This document shows positions 6,373 through 13,371 of a stretch of 19,836 nt of DNA, one piece after another. The stretch spans positions 1 through 19,836 of the forward strand of contig JAEWED010000125.1 in the NCBI GenBank assembly GCA_023389745.1, written 5' to 3'. The notes beneath the pieces are model-generated. The model searched no databases. It was not told where the DNA came from and saw only the letters and a program-made list of their open reading frames with translations. Made by a program: the position numbers and the translations under genes. The DNA comes from Actinomycetes bacterium. GTDB taxonomy: Bacteria; Actinomycetota; Acidimicrobiia; Acidimicrobiales; Microtrichaceae. Positions within the stretch are counted from its first letter, which is position 1. Every line of letters starts with the position of its first letter.

Positions 6373-7920
6373 GTGCTCGGAGCCATCGCCCGCGAAGCCG
6401 CCGATCGCTTCGGCGATCGTCCCGTCGTCGTCACACCCGACGACACGCTCAGCTACGCCGAGCTGAGCGTCGCGGCCGACGAGCTCGCACTCGGCCTGAT
6501 GGAGCAGGGCGTGCACGGCGGCGACGTCGTCGCCCTGGTGCTGCCCTCGGGCAGCGAGTGGCTGATCGCCGCGGTCGCCTGCGCTCGCATCGGCGCCGTC
6601 GCCGCGGGTGTCAGCACCGCGCTCACCCCCGCCGAGCGCGGCGAGCTGGTCGCGTCGGTCTCGCCGCGGCTCGTGCTCGCCGACCCGACGCTGATCGACG
6701 GCCTACCGCTGCGGGCGACCATCGCGGTGCTCGCGGCCGGCCGGCGCGGCGCCGAGCTCGCGGTCGTCGGCGCGTCGGTGCCCGACCCCGCGCCCGACGA
6801 CGAGCGTCCCGCGGCGATCTGCTTCACGTCGGGCACGACGGGGCGAGCGAAGGCGGCGCTGTACCGCGAGCGGCAGCTTCGGGCGATCCAGCGGATCGAC
6901 CTGGGTCCCGACGCCGAGACGACCTGGGACGGGGGCTCGCCGATGCTCGCGTCGACGCAGTTCGCGCATATCGGCATGACCGGGAAGCTGCCCTGGTACC
7001 TGCGGCTCGGCGCGACGCTGCACGTCATGACGCGCTGGCGTGCGGACGACGCGCTGCGTCTGGTCGCCGAGCACCGGATGCCGACCATCGGCTGCGTCGC
7101 CCCGCAGCTCGCGCTCATGTTGCGCTCCGAGCTGATGGACGCCCTCGACCTGACCTGCGTCCGGGCGATCATCGCGGGTGGGGCCGCGTCGCCGCCGGCG
7201 CTCGTGATCGAGGCGCGGCAGCGCTTCGGCGCCGAGTACTCCATCCGCTACTCGTCGACGGAGTCCGGTGGTGTCGGCCTGGGCACCGCGTTCGGCGCGC
7301 CCGACGCCGAGGCGCTGCACACCGTCGGCCGACCTCGACCGGGCATCGAGGTCCGCATCGCGGACGAACACGACCAGCCCCTCGGCCCGGGCACCGTCGG
7401 AGAGCTGCAGCTGCGCTCCGACGCCGTCATGGACAGCTACTGGAACGACGCCCAGGCCACCGCCGCCGCGCTCACCGAGGACCGCTGGCTGCGCACGGGC
7501 GACCTGGCCAGCATCGACGACGACGGTCTCGTCACCCTGGCCGGCCGGCGGACCGAGATGTACATCCGCGGCGGCTACAACGTGTTCCCGTCCGAGGTCG
7601 AGGCCGTGCTGCTCGGCCACCCGTCGGTCCGCGACGTCGTCGTGGTGCCCGCGCACCACGACGTCATGGGCGAGGTCGGCGTCGCGCTCGTCGTGCCCGC
7701 CGACCCCGATCGTCCGCCGACACTCGAGCAGCTGCGTGAGCACGGCGCCGCCACACTCGCCCGACACAAGCTGCCCGAGGCGTTCGCCCTGATCGGCGCG
7801 GTGCCGTTGACCTCGGCCCAGAAGGTCGACCGGCGAGCGGCCGCCGAGATGCTGTCGGGCGCGGTGGCTGCACCCGACGAGCAGGTGCTCGAGCTGCGGC
7901 GACCCTCGGGACCTGGCTGA
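6373..7920 (+). CDS. Acyl-CoA synthetase (AMP-binding, FadD-like)
   Basis: A 515-residue member of the acyl-adenylate-forming family. The P-loop-like A3 motif FTSGTTGRAK spans 151-160, A5 is seen in IRYSSTESGG, A7 in WLRTGD (372-377), A8 in GRRTEMYIRGGYNVFPSEVE, and the A10 lysine is probably K484 in PLTSAQKVDRR. All catalytic motifs are intact, so it should activate a carboxylic acid with ATP and load it onto CoA in the cytosol. Chain length and structure of the acid are not predictable. The GTG at 6373 is chosen because the family N-terminus (AIAREAADRFGDRPVVV) begins directly after it and TACGCT lies 7 nt upstream. Upstream extension of the frame is antisense to the sigma gene. It is divergent from the sigma/anti-sigma pair. 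Confidence 0.93.
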   Translation: MLGAIAREAADRFGDRPVVVTPDDTLSYAELSVAADELALGLMEQGVHGGDVVALVLPSGSEWLIAAVACARIGAVAAGVSTALTPAERGELVASVSPRLVLADPTLIDGLPLRATIAVLAAGRRGAELAVVGASVPDPAPDDERPAAICFTSGTTGRAKAALYRERQLRAIQRIDLGPDAETTWDGGSPMLASTQFAHIGMTGKLPWYLRLGATLHVMTRWRADDALRLVAEHRMPTIGCVAPQLALMLRSELMDALDLTCVRAIIAGGAASPPALVIEARQRFGAEYSIRYSSTESGGVGLGTAFGAPDAEALHTVGRPRPGIEVRIADEHDQPLGPGTVGELQLRSDAVMDSYWNDAQATAAALTEDRWLRTGDLASIDDDGLVTLAGRRTEMYIRGGYNVFPSEVEAVLLGHPSVRDVVVVPAHHDVMGEVGVALVVPADPDRPPTLEQLREHGAATLARHKLPEAFALIGAVPLTSAQKVDRRAAAEMLSGAVAAPDEQVLELRRPSGPG

Positions 7921-7929
7921 GCGGGATGC

Positions 7930-7951
7930 ACCGACGGTGGCGCCGTTCGGT
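7930..7951 (+). terminator. Possible weak terminator hairpin after the synthetase
   Basis: ACCGACGG (7930-7937) can pair with CCG-T-TCGGT (7943-7951) as an 8-bp stem with one bulged base around a 5-nt loop. It begins 10 bp after the stop at 7920. There is no U-tract, so the call is tentative. Confidence 0.35.
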
Positions 7952-7984
7952 TCAGGTGCGGCCCGATCCGGCCGATAGGGACGG

Positions 7985-8800
7985 GTGGACGAGACGATGC
8001 TCCTGATCCTGGTCACCGCCATCGGTGTGCTCGTCGGTTGGGCGATCACCGTGCCGGTGCACCGCTACAAGGAGCAGCGACCGATGAGCCCCCGCGACGT
8101 CGCCGCCGAGGTCGGCAGCGACGACCACCCGCCGCCCGTGATCCGTGCGTCGTACCGGGAGGCCCGCTGCCCCGAGTGCCACCACGTCTACCGGGCCGCC
8201 GACGTGCCGCCGGTGTGGAGCTGGTTCCGGGGCTGCCCCGAGTGCGGGACCTCGTTGCCGGCGACGGTGCCGCTGGTGCAGATCGGCGTGCCCGCGGCCA
8301 TGGCGCTGACCGTCGCGCTGCTCGGCGCCACGTGGATCGTGCTGCCCTTCCTGTGGTTCGTCGTCATCCTCGCCGCGATCGCTGCGGTCGACCTGCGCAT
8401 CTGGCTGATCCCCTACTGGATGCCGTGGCTCGGCAGCGCCGTCGGCTTCGTGCTCATCAGCGCGGTGTCGATCGCCATCGACGAACCGCGCTCGATCGTG
8501 ACCGCCGCGGTCGGCGCCGTCGCGTCGTTCCTGCTCTTCTTCGTGCTGTTCCTCGCGGCCCCGGGCAAGCTCGGCTTCGGCGACGTGCGACTCGCGCTCC
8601 TGCTCGGCCTCTTCCTCTCGTGGTTGAGCCCGGTGCTGCTCGTCTACGGCCTGCTGTTCGGCAGCCTCGCCGGACTGGTCATGGGCATCGCCGCGCTCGT
8701 CGCCAAGAAGGACAGCCGCTTCCCGTTCGGACCCGGCCTGGCGTTCGGCGCGATGTTGGCCGTGTGGCTCAGCCAGCCGATCCTCGGCACGCTCAGCTGA
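7985..8800 (+). CDS. Type IV prepilin peptidase (A24 family)
   Basis: A 271-residue polytopic membrane aspartic peptidase of the PilD/TadV-like A24 family, which cleaves class III signal peptides of type IV pilins at the cytosolic face. The two catalytic aspartates are D136 in AAVDLRIWLIP and D200 in the GFGDVRLA (GxGD) motif. A cytosolic segment after the first helix has two CPEC pairs (C62/C65 and C84/C87), the zinc-like tetracysteine site of full-length bifunctional prepilin peptidases. Several hydrophobic helices fill 95-265. GTG at 7985 has weak AGGGA upstream; ATG at 7997 (267 residues) with GGTGGA 7 nt upstream is an equal alternative. No pilin or assembly ATPase gene is in the window, so its substrates are elsewhere. 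The next gene is convergent, with only 19 bp between them. Confidence 0.92.
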   Translation: MDETMLLILVTAIGVLVGWAITVPVHRYKEQRPMSPRDVAAEVGSDDHPPPVIRASYREARCPECHHVYRAADVPPVWSWFRGCPECGTSLPATVPLVQIGVPAAMALTVALLGATWIVLPFLWFVVILAAIAAVDLRIWLIPYWMPWLGSAVGFVLISAVSIAIDEPRSIVTAAVGAVASFLLFFVLFLAAPGKLGFGDVRLALLLGLFLSWLSPVLLVYGLLFGSLAGLVMGIAALVAKKDSRFPFGPGLAFGAMLAVWLSQPILGTLS

Positions 8801-8819
8801 ACCACCCGCTCGTCGACGG

Positions 8820-9953
8820 TCAGTCCCCCGCCGTCGTGGTCGTCGACGCGCCCTCGGCCTCGCTGTCGGTCGACGTGCCCTCGGCGCCCGCCGCCGCGTA
8901 GAGCCCGGTGAGCGTGGGCACCAGCTCGTCCATCACCCGGTCCAGGCACTTCACGCTCAGGTGCACGCCGTCGCCGGCGAAGCAGCGGGCGGTCGAGCCG
9001 TCCGGCAGCGTGATGTACTCCGAGAAGCCTCCGTCCGGCCCGGCGACGAGCGCGGCCAGGTCGAAGTAGGTCACCCACGGACGCTTCGCGGCCTCTTCCT
9101 CGGCGAGCTGGTTGCCCAGCGCCACCGCCTTCTGCACGTTGCCGGTGCCGACGTTCGGCTCACCGACCCAGATCAGCCGCCGCGACCCGCCCCTGGCCAG
9201 GTCCATGATCCCGGCGACCCGCCGCCGGTACTCCTCGGTCCACTCCGGCGTGTCGAACTGCGCGACGACGGTGCCGTCGCCCTCGAGGATCGACTGGCCG
9301 TCGTTCGCACCCACCATGAACACGACGACCTCGGGGTCGTCCTGGGTGACGATCTCCTGCATCCGGGCGCCCCAGTTGAAGTAGTCCGAGCGCGCCAGAC
9401 CGGTCGAGACCTTGCCCTCGTTCGTCAGCGTGAGCTCGGGCACCGCGCTGGTCTCGGCGATGAGGGTGTCGCCGAGCGACTTGGCCGTCGAGTCACCCGC
9501 GACGACGACTCGCAGCGGGGCGGCCGCGGTCGGCACGCGCACGGGCGGCATCGTCGTGGTGGTCGTCGACGCCTGCGAGTCGTCGGCGACGACGTCCAGG
9601 TCGGTCTCCTCGGGGAACTCGAAGTCCTCGTCGTTCTGGTCGATGCCGAGCTCCTCGGCCGCCCAGTCGTAGGGCCGGTTCAGCGAGAAGAAGTTGGCGA
9701 CGCGATCGATGGCGCCGGAAACCCCCATCGCCACGTCACGCTGCCAGCCCAGCGGCATGCCCCGCGCCGAGGTCACCATGTTCCCCGAGGCCAGCACCAC
9801 GAACACGGCGAGGGACAACACCGTGCCCTTCCACACCGAGTCCGCCGACATCGTGCGACGCACGCGACGGCGCGGGCCGCGCGGCGGCCGGCCGCCTGCG
9901 CCCGCCGGTCGCGCACCGGAGTCGCGTCGAGCCGGTCGCTGGTCCGTCGTCAT
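8820..9953 (-). CDS. Membrane-anchored SGNH hydrolase (DUF459-like)
   Basis: A 377-residue protein: an Arg-rich cytosolic N-terminus, one membrane helix (about 44-62), a Thr/Asp-rich spacer (105-145) and an external SGNH-hydrolase domain. Catalytic blocks are GDS at 153-155 (VVVAGDSTAKSLG), GAND at 215-218 and DGVH at 328-331, so the Ser/Asn/Asp-His set is complete. C324 and C336 may form a disulfide. Such enzymes remove or transfer acyl groups on polysaccharides or lipids outside the membrane. The MBOAT acyltransferase gene lies 46 bp upstream on the same strand, an AlgI/AlgJ-like or PatA/PatB-like pairing. ATG at 9953 with GGGG upstream is preferred; in-frame GTGs at 9992 and 10031 are possible. 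The C-terminal tail is Ser/Thr/Glu-rich. Confidence 0.9.
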   Translation of the reverse strand: MTTDQRPARRDSGARPAGAGGRPPRGPRRRVRRTMSADSVWKGTVLSLAVFVVLASGNMVTSARGMPLGWQRDVAMGVSGAIDRVANFFSLNRPYDWAAEELGIDQNDEDFEFPEETDLDVVADDSQASTTTTTMPPVRVPTAAAPLRVVVAGDSTAKSLGDTLIAETSAVPELTLTNEGKVSTGLARSDYFNWGARMQEIVTQDDPEVVVFMVGANDGQSILEGDGTVVAQFDTPEWTEEYRRRVAGIMDLARGGSRRLIWVGEPNVGTGNVQKAVALGNQLAEEEAAKRPWVTYFDLAALVAGPDGGFSEYITLPDGSTARCFAGDGVHLSVKCLDRVMDELVPTLTGLYAAAGAEGTSTDSEAEGASTTTTAGD

Positions 9954-9999
9954 CGCCGAGCCCCGTCGGCCGGCCGGTTCGTCGCCGTGCACGTCACCA

Positions 10000-11592
10000 T
10001 CAGAACGCGAAGTAGATGAACGGTGCGACACCCTGCGGTCCGAGCAGGTTGCACACGACGAAGAAGAGGCCGACGCCGATCGCGATCATCGCCGGCGGGA
10101 GGTGCGACGCACGGAACTCGAGCGCGTCGCCGATGCGTCGCGGCACGAACTGGCCGACCATGCCGACCGCGACGGCGAGCAGGACGACCGGGGTGACCAG
10201 GGTGCCGATCCCCCAGTTGGTGAGCAGGCCCCAGAGGTAGCTGAGCGCGGTGCCCAGGTCGGGCGCCCGGAAGAAGATCCAGCCGACCACGACGAAGTGG
10301 AAGACCCAGAGCCGGGCGAGCCACGGGTTCATGGACCTGTGCTCGATGGGCTCGAGCTGCGTGGACATGACCAGGGTGGCGTCGTCGCCGTTGTGGTCGG
10401 CGAGCGTGGACGCCGCGACCGGCGAGTCGGCCTTCGACGCGACCGGGCCCAGCCCGAGACGCTCCGCCCACCGTCCGGGCTGGCGGGGTCCGTCGCCCTT
10501 GTCGCCGCTCGGTCCACCCCCGCCCGGGCTCTGCTGGTCGCGCATCGCGAACCAGCGCTCGACCGCGAGCCCCGTGCCGTGGAAGGCGCCCCAGATCACG
10601 AAGGTCCAGCTCGCTCCGTGCCACAGGCCGCCGAGCAGCATCGTCAGGAAGAGGTTGCGGTACTCCGCCCGCGGCCCGCCACGGTTGCCGCCGAGCGGGA
10701 TGTACAGGTAGTCGCGCAGCCAGCGCGACAGCGTCATGTGCCAGCGACGCCAGAACTCCTGGATCGACCGCGACGAGTACGGCTGGTCGAAGTTGTCCGG
10801 GAAGCGGATGCCCATGAGCATCGCGAGGCCGATCGCCATGTCGGTGTACCCGGAGAAGTCCGCGTAGATCTGCACCGCGTACGCCCACGCGCCGACGAGC
10901 AGCTCCAGGTTGGTGTGCTGCCCGGGTGCGACGAAGACGGGATCGACGATCGCGGTCGCCAGGAAGTTCGCGATCACGACCTTCTTGAACAGACCGCGGC
11001 AGATCAGCCGCACGGCACGGATCGCGTCGACCCGGTCCGGGTTGCGGCGGCGAGCCAGCTGCGGGGCGAACTCCGACACGCGCACGATCGGCCCGGCGAC
11101 GAGGTGCGGGAAGAACGCCAGGTACACGGCGAAGTCGATCAGGGCGATCGGTTCCTGGTCGCCGCGGAAGATGTCGATCAGATAGCTGATCGCGCAGAAC
11201 GTGAAGAACGAGATGCCGACGGGCAGCAGCACCTTGATGAGCAGCGGGCTGGCCGACAGGCCCAACGGCTCGAGCAGCCCGAGCACCGAGTCGACGAAGA
11301 AGCCGTAGTACTTGAAGAAGCCGAGGAGCACCAGGTTGAAGCCGACGCCGACGAGCATCCAGCGCTTCTGGGAGACGGCGTCGCGAGCGCGGAAGATCGC
11401 CTGGCCGAAGAGCCAGTTGCCGACGGTCGATCCGGCGAGCAGGAAGCAGAAGTGCCAGTCGGCCCAGCCGTAGAACACGTAGCTGGCCGCCAGCAGGAAC
11501 AGGCGCCATTCGAGCGGCCGGTCGTTGAGCTTCCAGGCCACCCCCAGCACGACGACGAAGAAGAGCGCGAACGTCATCGTGGGGAAGAGCAC
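10000..11592 (-). CDS. MBOAT-family O-acyltransferase (AlgI-like)
   Basis: A 530-residue polytopic membrane protein of the AlgI/DltB/PatA group, which passes acyl groups across the membrane to extracytoplasmic polymers. Family hallmarks are SYVFYGWADWHF (37-48), GFNLVLLGFFKYYGF (84-98), LPVGISFFTFCAISYLID (123-140), FFPHLVAGPIVR (160-171) and YADFSGYTDMAIG (243-255). H285 in FWRRWHMTLS and the invariant catalytic H325 in LLGGLWHGASW are present. An unusual hydrophilic insertion (about 354-420, Gly/Pro/Asp-rich) interrupts the C-terminal membrane part before WVFHFVVVGWIFFRAP. GTG at 11592 is supported by AGGAGG six nt upstream (11604-11599). The downstream SGNH protein is the likely partner. 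The acceptor is unknown; no polysaccharide synthesis genes are visible. Confidence 0.95.
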   Translation of the reverse strand: MLFPTMTFALFFVVVLGVAWKLNDRPLEWRLFLLAASYVFYGWADWHFCFLLAGSTVGNWLFGQAIFRARDAVSQKRWMLVGVGFNLVLLGFFKYYGFFVDSVLGLLEPLGLSASPLLIKVLLPVGISFFTFCAISYLIDIFRGDQEPIALIDFAVYLAFFPHLVAGPIVRVSEFAPQLARRRNPDRVDAIRAVRLICRGLFKKVVIANFLATAIVDPVFVAPGQHTNLELLVGAWAYAVQIYADFSGYTDMAIGLAMLMGIRFPDNFDQPYSSRSIQEFWRRWHMTLSRWLRDYLYIPLGGNRGGPRAEYRNLFLTMLLGGLWHGASWTFVIWGAFHGTGLAVERWFAMRDQQSPGGGGPSGDKGDGPRQPGRWAERLGLGPVASKADSPVAASTLADHNGDDATLVMSTQLEPIEHRSMNPWLARLWVFHFVVVGWIFFRAPDLGTALSYLWGLLTNWGIGTLVTPVVLLAVAVGMVGQFVPRRIGDALEFRASHLPPAMIAIGVGLFFVVCNLLGPQGVAPFIYFAF

Positions 11593-11740
11593 CGGTCACC
11601 TCCTGGAAGGCCTCGTCGACCACCGGATCGGGGACGGTCGCGGGCCGTCCGGACGCGGCGTTCGCAACCTCACCATTGAAGTCGACCGGGCTGTCGCAGC
11701 GGTCGATCCCCGACGCCCCGATCCGCTGCCGAGACACCGA

Positions 11741-11754
11741 ATGACATTTGTCAT
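11741..11754. promoter_or_regulatory. Palindromic operator candidate in the divergent promoter region
   Basis: ATGACA-TT-TGTCAT is a perfect 6-bp inverted repeat in one of the few A/T-rich spots of the 288-bp gap. It overlaps by one base a -35-like TGGACC (11754-11759) of the predicted promoter of the transporter operon. It also lies 149 bp upstream of the divergent MBOAT gene. It could be an activator or repressor site; no regulator gene is in the window. Confidence 0.45.
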
Positions 11755-11782
11755 GGACCACCTCAGGTCGAGTGACTAACGT
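11754..11782 (+). promoter_or_regulatory. Predicted promoter of the transporter operon
   Basis: TGGACC (11754-11759) and TAACGT (11777-11782) are separated by 17 bp, the ideal spacing. Transcription would start near 11789 and leave a leader of about 90 nt before the ATG at 11881. The leader holds a small hairpin (CCTCCG 11785-11790 with CGGAGG 11800-11805). Confidence 0.5.
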
Positions 11783-11880
11783 CTCCTCCGCGGGTGTGAC
11801 GGAGGTCGATCGGTGCGGGGGCTGCGCCGGTCACAGCGGCCATCGCCGTGCTCGTGGCGAACCGAACAGGGGGACTTTCG

Positions 11881-13371
11881 ATGGGCGATCGAGCCGGGCG
11901 CGCGCGCTCGTTGGCCATCCGGGCTGCGGCCGGGGTGGTCGCGACGACGAGCCTCGTCGCAGTGCTCGCACTGCCGGCTGCTGCACAAGCGCCGAGCGAG
12001 AAGTGGAACAACGGTGAAGCGGCGGCGACCGCCGACACGTTCCTGGTCAACATCAAGCAGGGCAACGCCAACATCGGCATCACCTACGGCCGCTCGATGG
12101 CGGGCTACCGCGACATCACCGGCAACGCCGAGGCACGGGCGATCGACCTGGGCGTGCTGCCCACGCTCATGGGCGGCGAGCAGTGCGACGGCTCCGAGCC
12201 GATCCTGAACCCCGACACCCTGCCGCCCAACACCCGGGTCGACTCGCTGGTCGCCGACTCGGGCACCTCGCGACGGGTCGAGGCGTTCAACCCCGGCTTC
12301 AACGGCGCGGGACCCGGTGGGACCGCAGGTTTCCAGGACGCGCTCGCCACCAAGATGCCGTCGAGCACCGCGCTGACCGAGACACCGCCGACGGACCTGT
12401 TCGTGCTGGCCATCGACGGCGCGACGACCCGCTCCTACACGGCGCTCGAGGGCAAGGTCCGCACGGCGCACGCGGTGGTCACCGCCGACCGGCTGCGGGT
12501 CTTCGGTGGCCTCTTCACCTTCGAGAAGCCCCGCTGGGAGGCGACCGCCGAGAGCGGCGACACGACCTCGACCCGGGGCAACTTCACCTTCGAGAGCGCG
12601 ACCGTGCTCGGCATGCCACGGCACTACGACCAGGTCATGGCCGAGTTCACCGAGTTCGAGCAGTGGCTCGAGCAGCTCCTCGGACCGTTCGGCGTGCAGC
12701 TCAACATGCCCACGGTCGAGGCGGCCGACGGCCGGGTGAAGGTCAGCCCGATGGAGTTCCTGGTCACCGACATGCCGTGGGGCGCGCAGGTCGTCGCCCC
12801 CTTCCTCGGTCAGCTCCAACCGCTCAAGGAAGCGCTCACCAAGCAGCTGCTCGACGAGAACTGCAAGAACGCGACCGCGCTGCTGCTGCTCGACGTGGTG
12901 CTCGGCATCCTCGCCGGGTCCGGCTCGATCGAGGTCAAGGCGGGCGGGGTCGAGGCGTGGACCGCGGATACCGACTTCAGCTCGCCGCCGCTCGAACCAC
13001 TGCCCCCGATGGGCGAGATCCCCGCCGAGCCGGCACCCGTCGTCGCGACCGAGGTCCTGCCCGAGACCGACTTCTCGACCGACCTGGGCTTCGACGATAT
13101 GAGCTTCGACGACCTGGGCTTCGACGACGACTTCTCCGATCTCGGGATCGACACCACCGCCGACCTCGGCATCGACACCACGACCGACACGACCGTCGCG
13201 GACGACACCGAGGAGATCGCTGCTGCACCCGCATCGGCGGGCACCCGCTTCGAGGACTCGACCGCCGGGAAGGCAGCGATCGCCGTCGGCGTCGCCGGCC
13301 TGCTCGGCGCCATCGGGCTCTCGTTCGGTGAGCGCCTCATGTCCCGCCGCACGTCCAGGAGGATTCCATGA
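11881..13371 (+). CDS. Secreted, C-terminally anchored protein of unknown family
   Basis: This 496-residue protein matches no family I can name. It has a signal peptide (basic SLAIR region, hydrophobic VVATTSLVAVLAL, likely cleavage after A35). A large domain rich in beta-type segments follows (about 40-370; for example AHAVVTADRLRVFGGLFTF and GNFTFESATVLGM). Then comes a Pro/acidic stalk with Asp repeats (401-440: DLGFDD, MSFDD, DLGFDDD, two DLGIDTT units). A membrane helix (about 465-482) with a basic tail ends the protein. Cysteines C101 and C329 may pair. GGGGGA ahead of the ATG supports this start. Its stop overlaps the next ATG in ATGA, so it is coupled to the binding-protein gene. I infer an extracellular accessory part of the importer; substrate capture or docking is speculative. 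Confidence 0.85.
   Translation: MGDRAGRARSLAIRAAAGVVATTSLVAVLALPAAAQAPSEKWNNGEAAATADTFLVNIKQGNANIGITYGRSMAGYRDITGNAEARAIDLGVLPTLMGGEQCDGSEPILNPDTLPPNTRVDSLVADSGTSRRVEAFNPGFNGAGPGGTAGFQDALATKMPSSTALTETPPTDLFVLAIDGATTRSYTALEGKVRTAHAVVTADRLRVFGGLFTFEKPRWEATAESGDTTSTRGNFTFESATVLGMPRHYDQVMAEFTEFEQWLEQLLGPFGVQLNMPTVEAADGRVKVSPMEFLVTDMPWGAQVVAPFLGQLQPLKEALTKQLLDENCKNATALLLLDVVLGILAGSGSIEVKAGGVEAWTADTDFSSPPLEPLPPMGEIPAEPAPVVATEVLPETDFSTDLGFDDMSFDDLGFDDDFSDLGIDTTADLGIDTTTDTTVADDTEEIAAAPASAGTRFEDSTAGKAAIAVGVAGLLGAIGLSFGERLMSRRTSRRIP

Noticed and set aside
5653..6516. Longer sigma-factor start giving 287 residues
   Set aside because: The extra N-terminus is translated from palindromic repeat B and overlaps the divergent synthetase gene; the ECF domain needs only the part from about 6183.
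11813..12208. 131-codon plus-strand frame with GGAGG upstream
   Set aside because: The product is Arg/Ser-rich and overlaps the signal peptide and first domain of the secreted protein in another frame, so the ribosome site is probably part of the leader hairpin.
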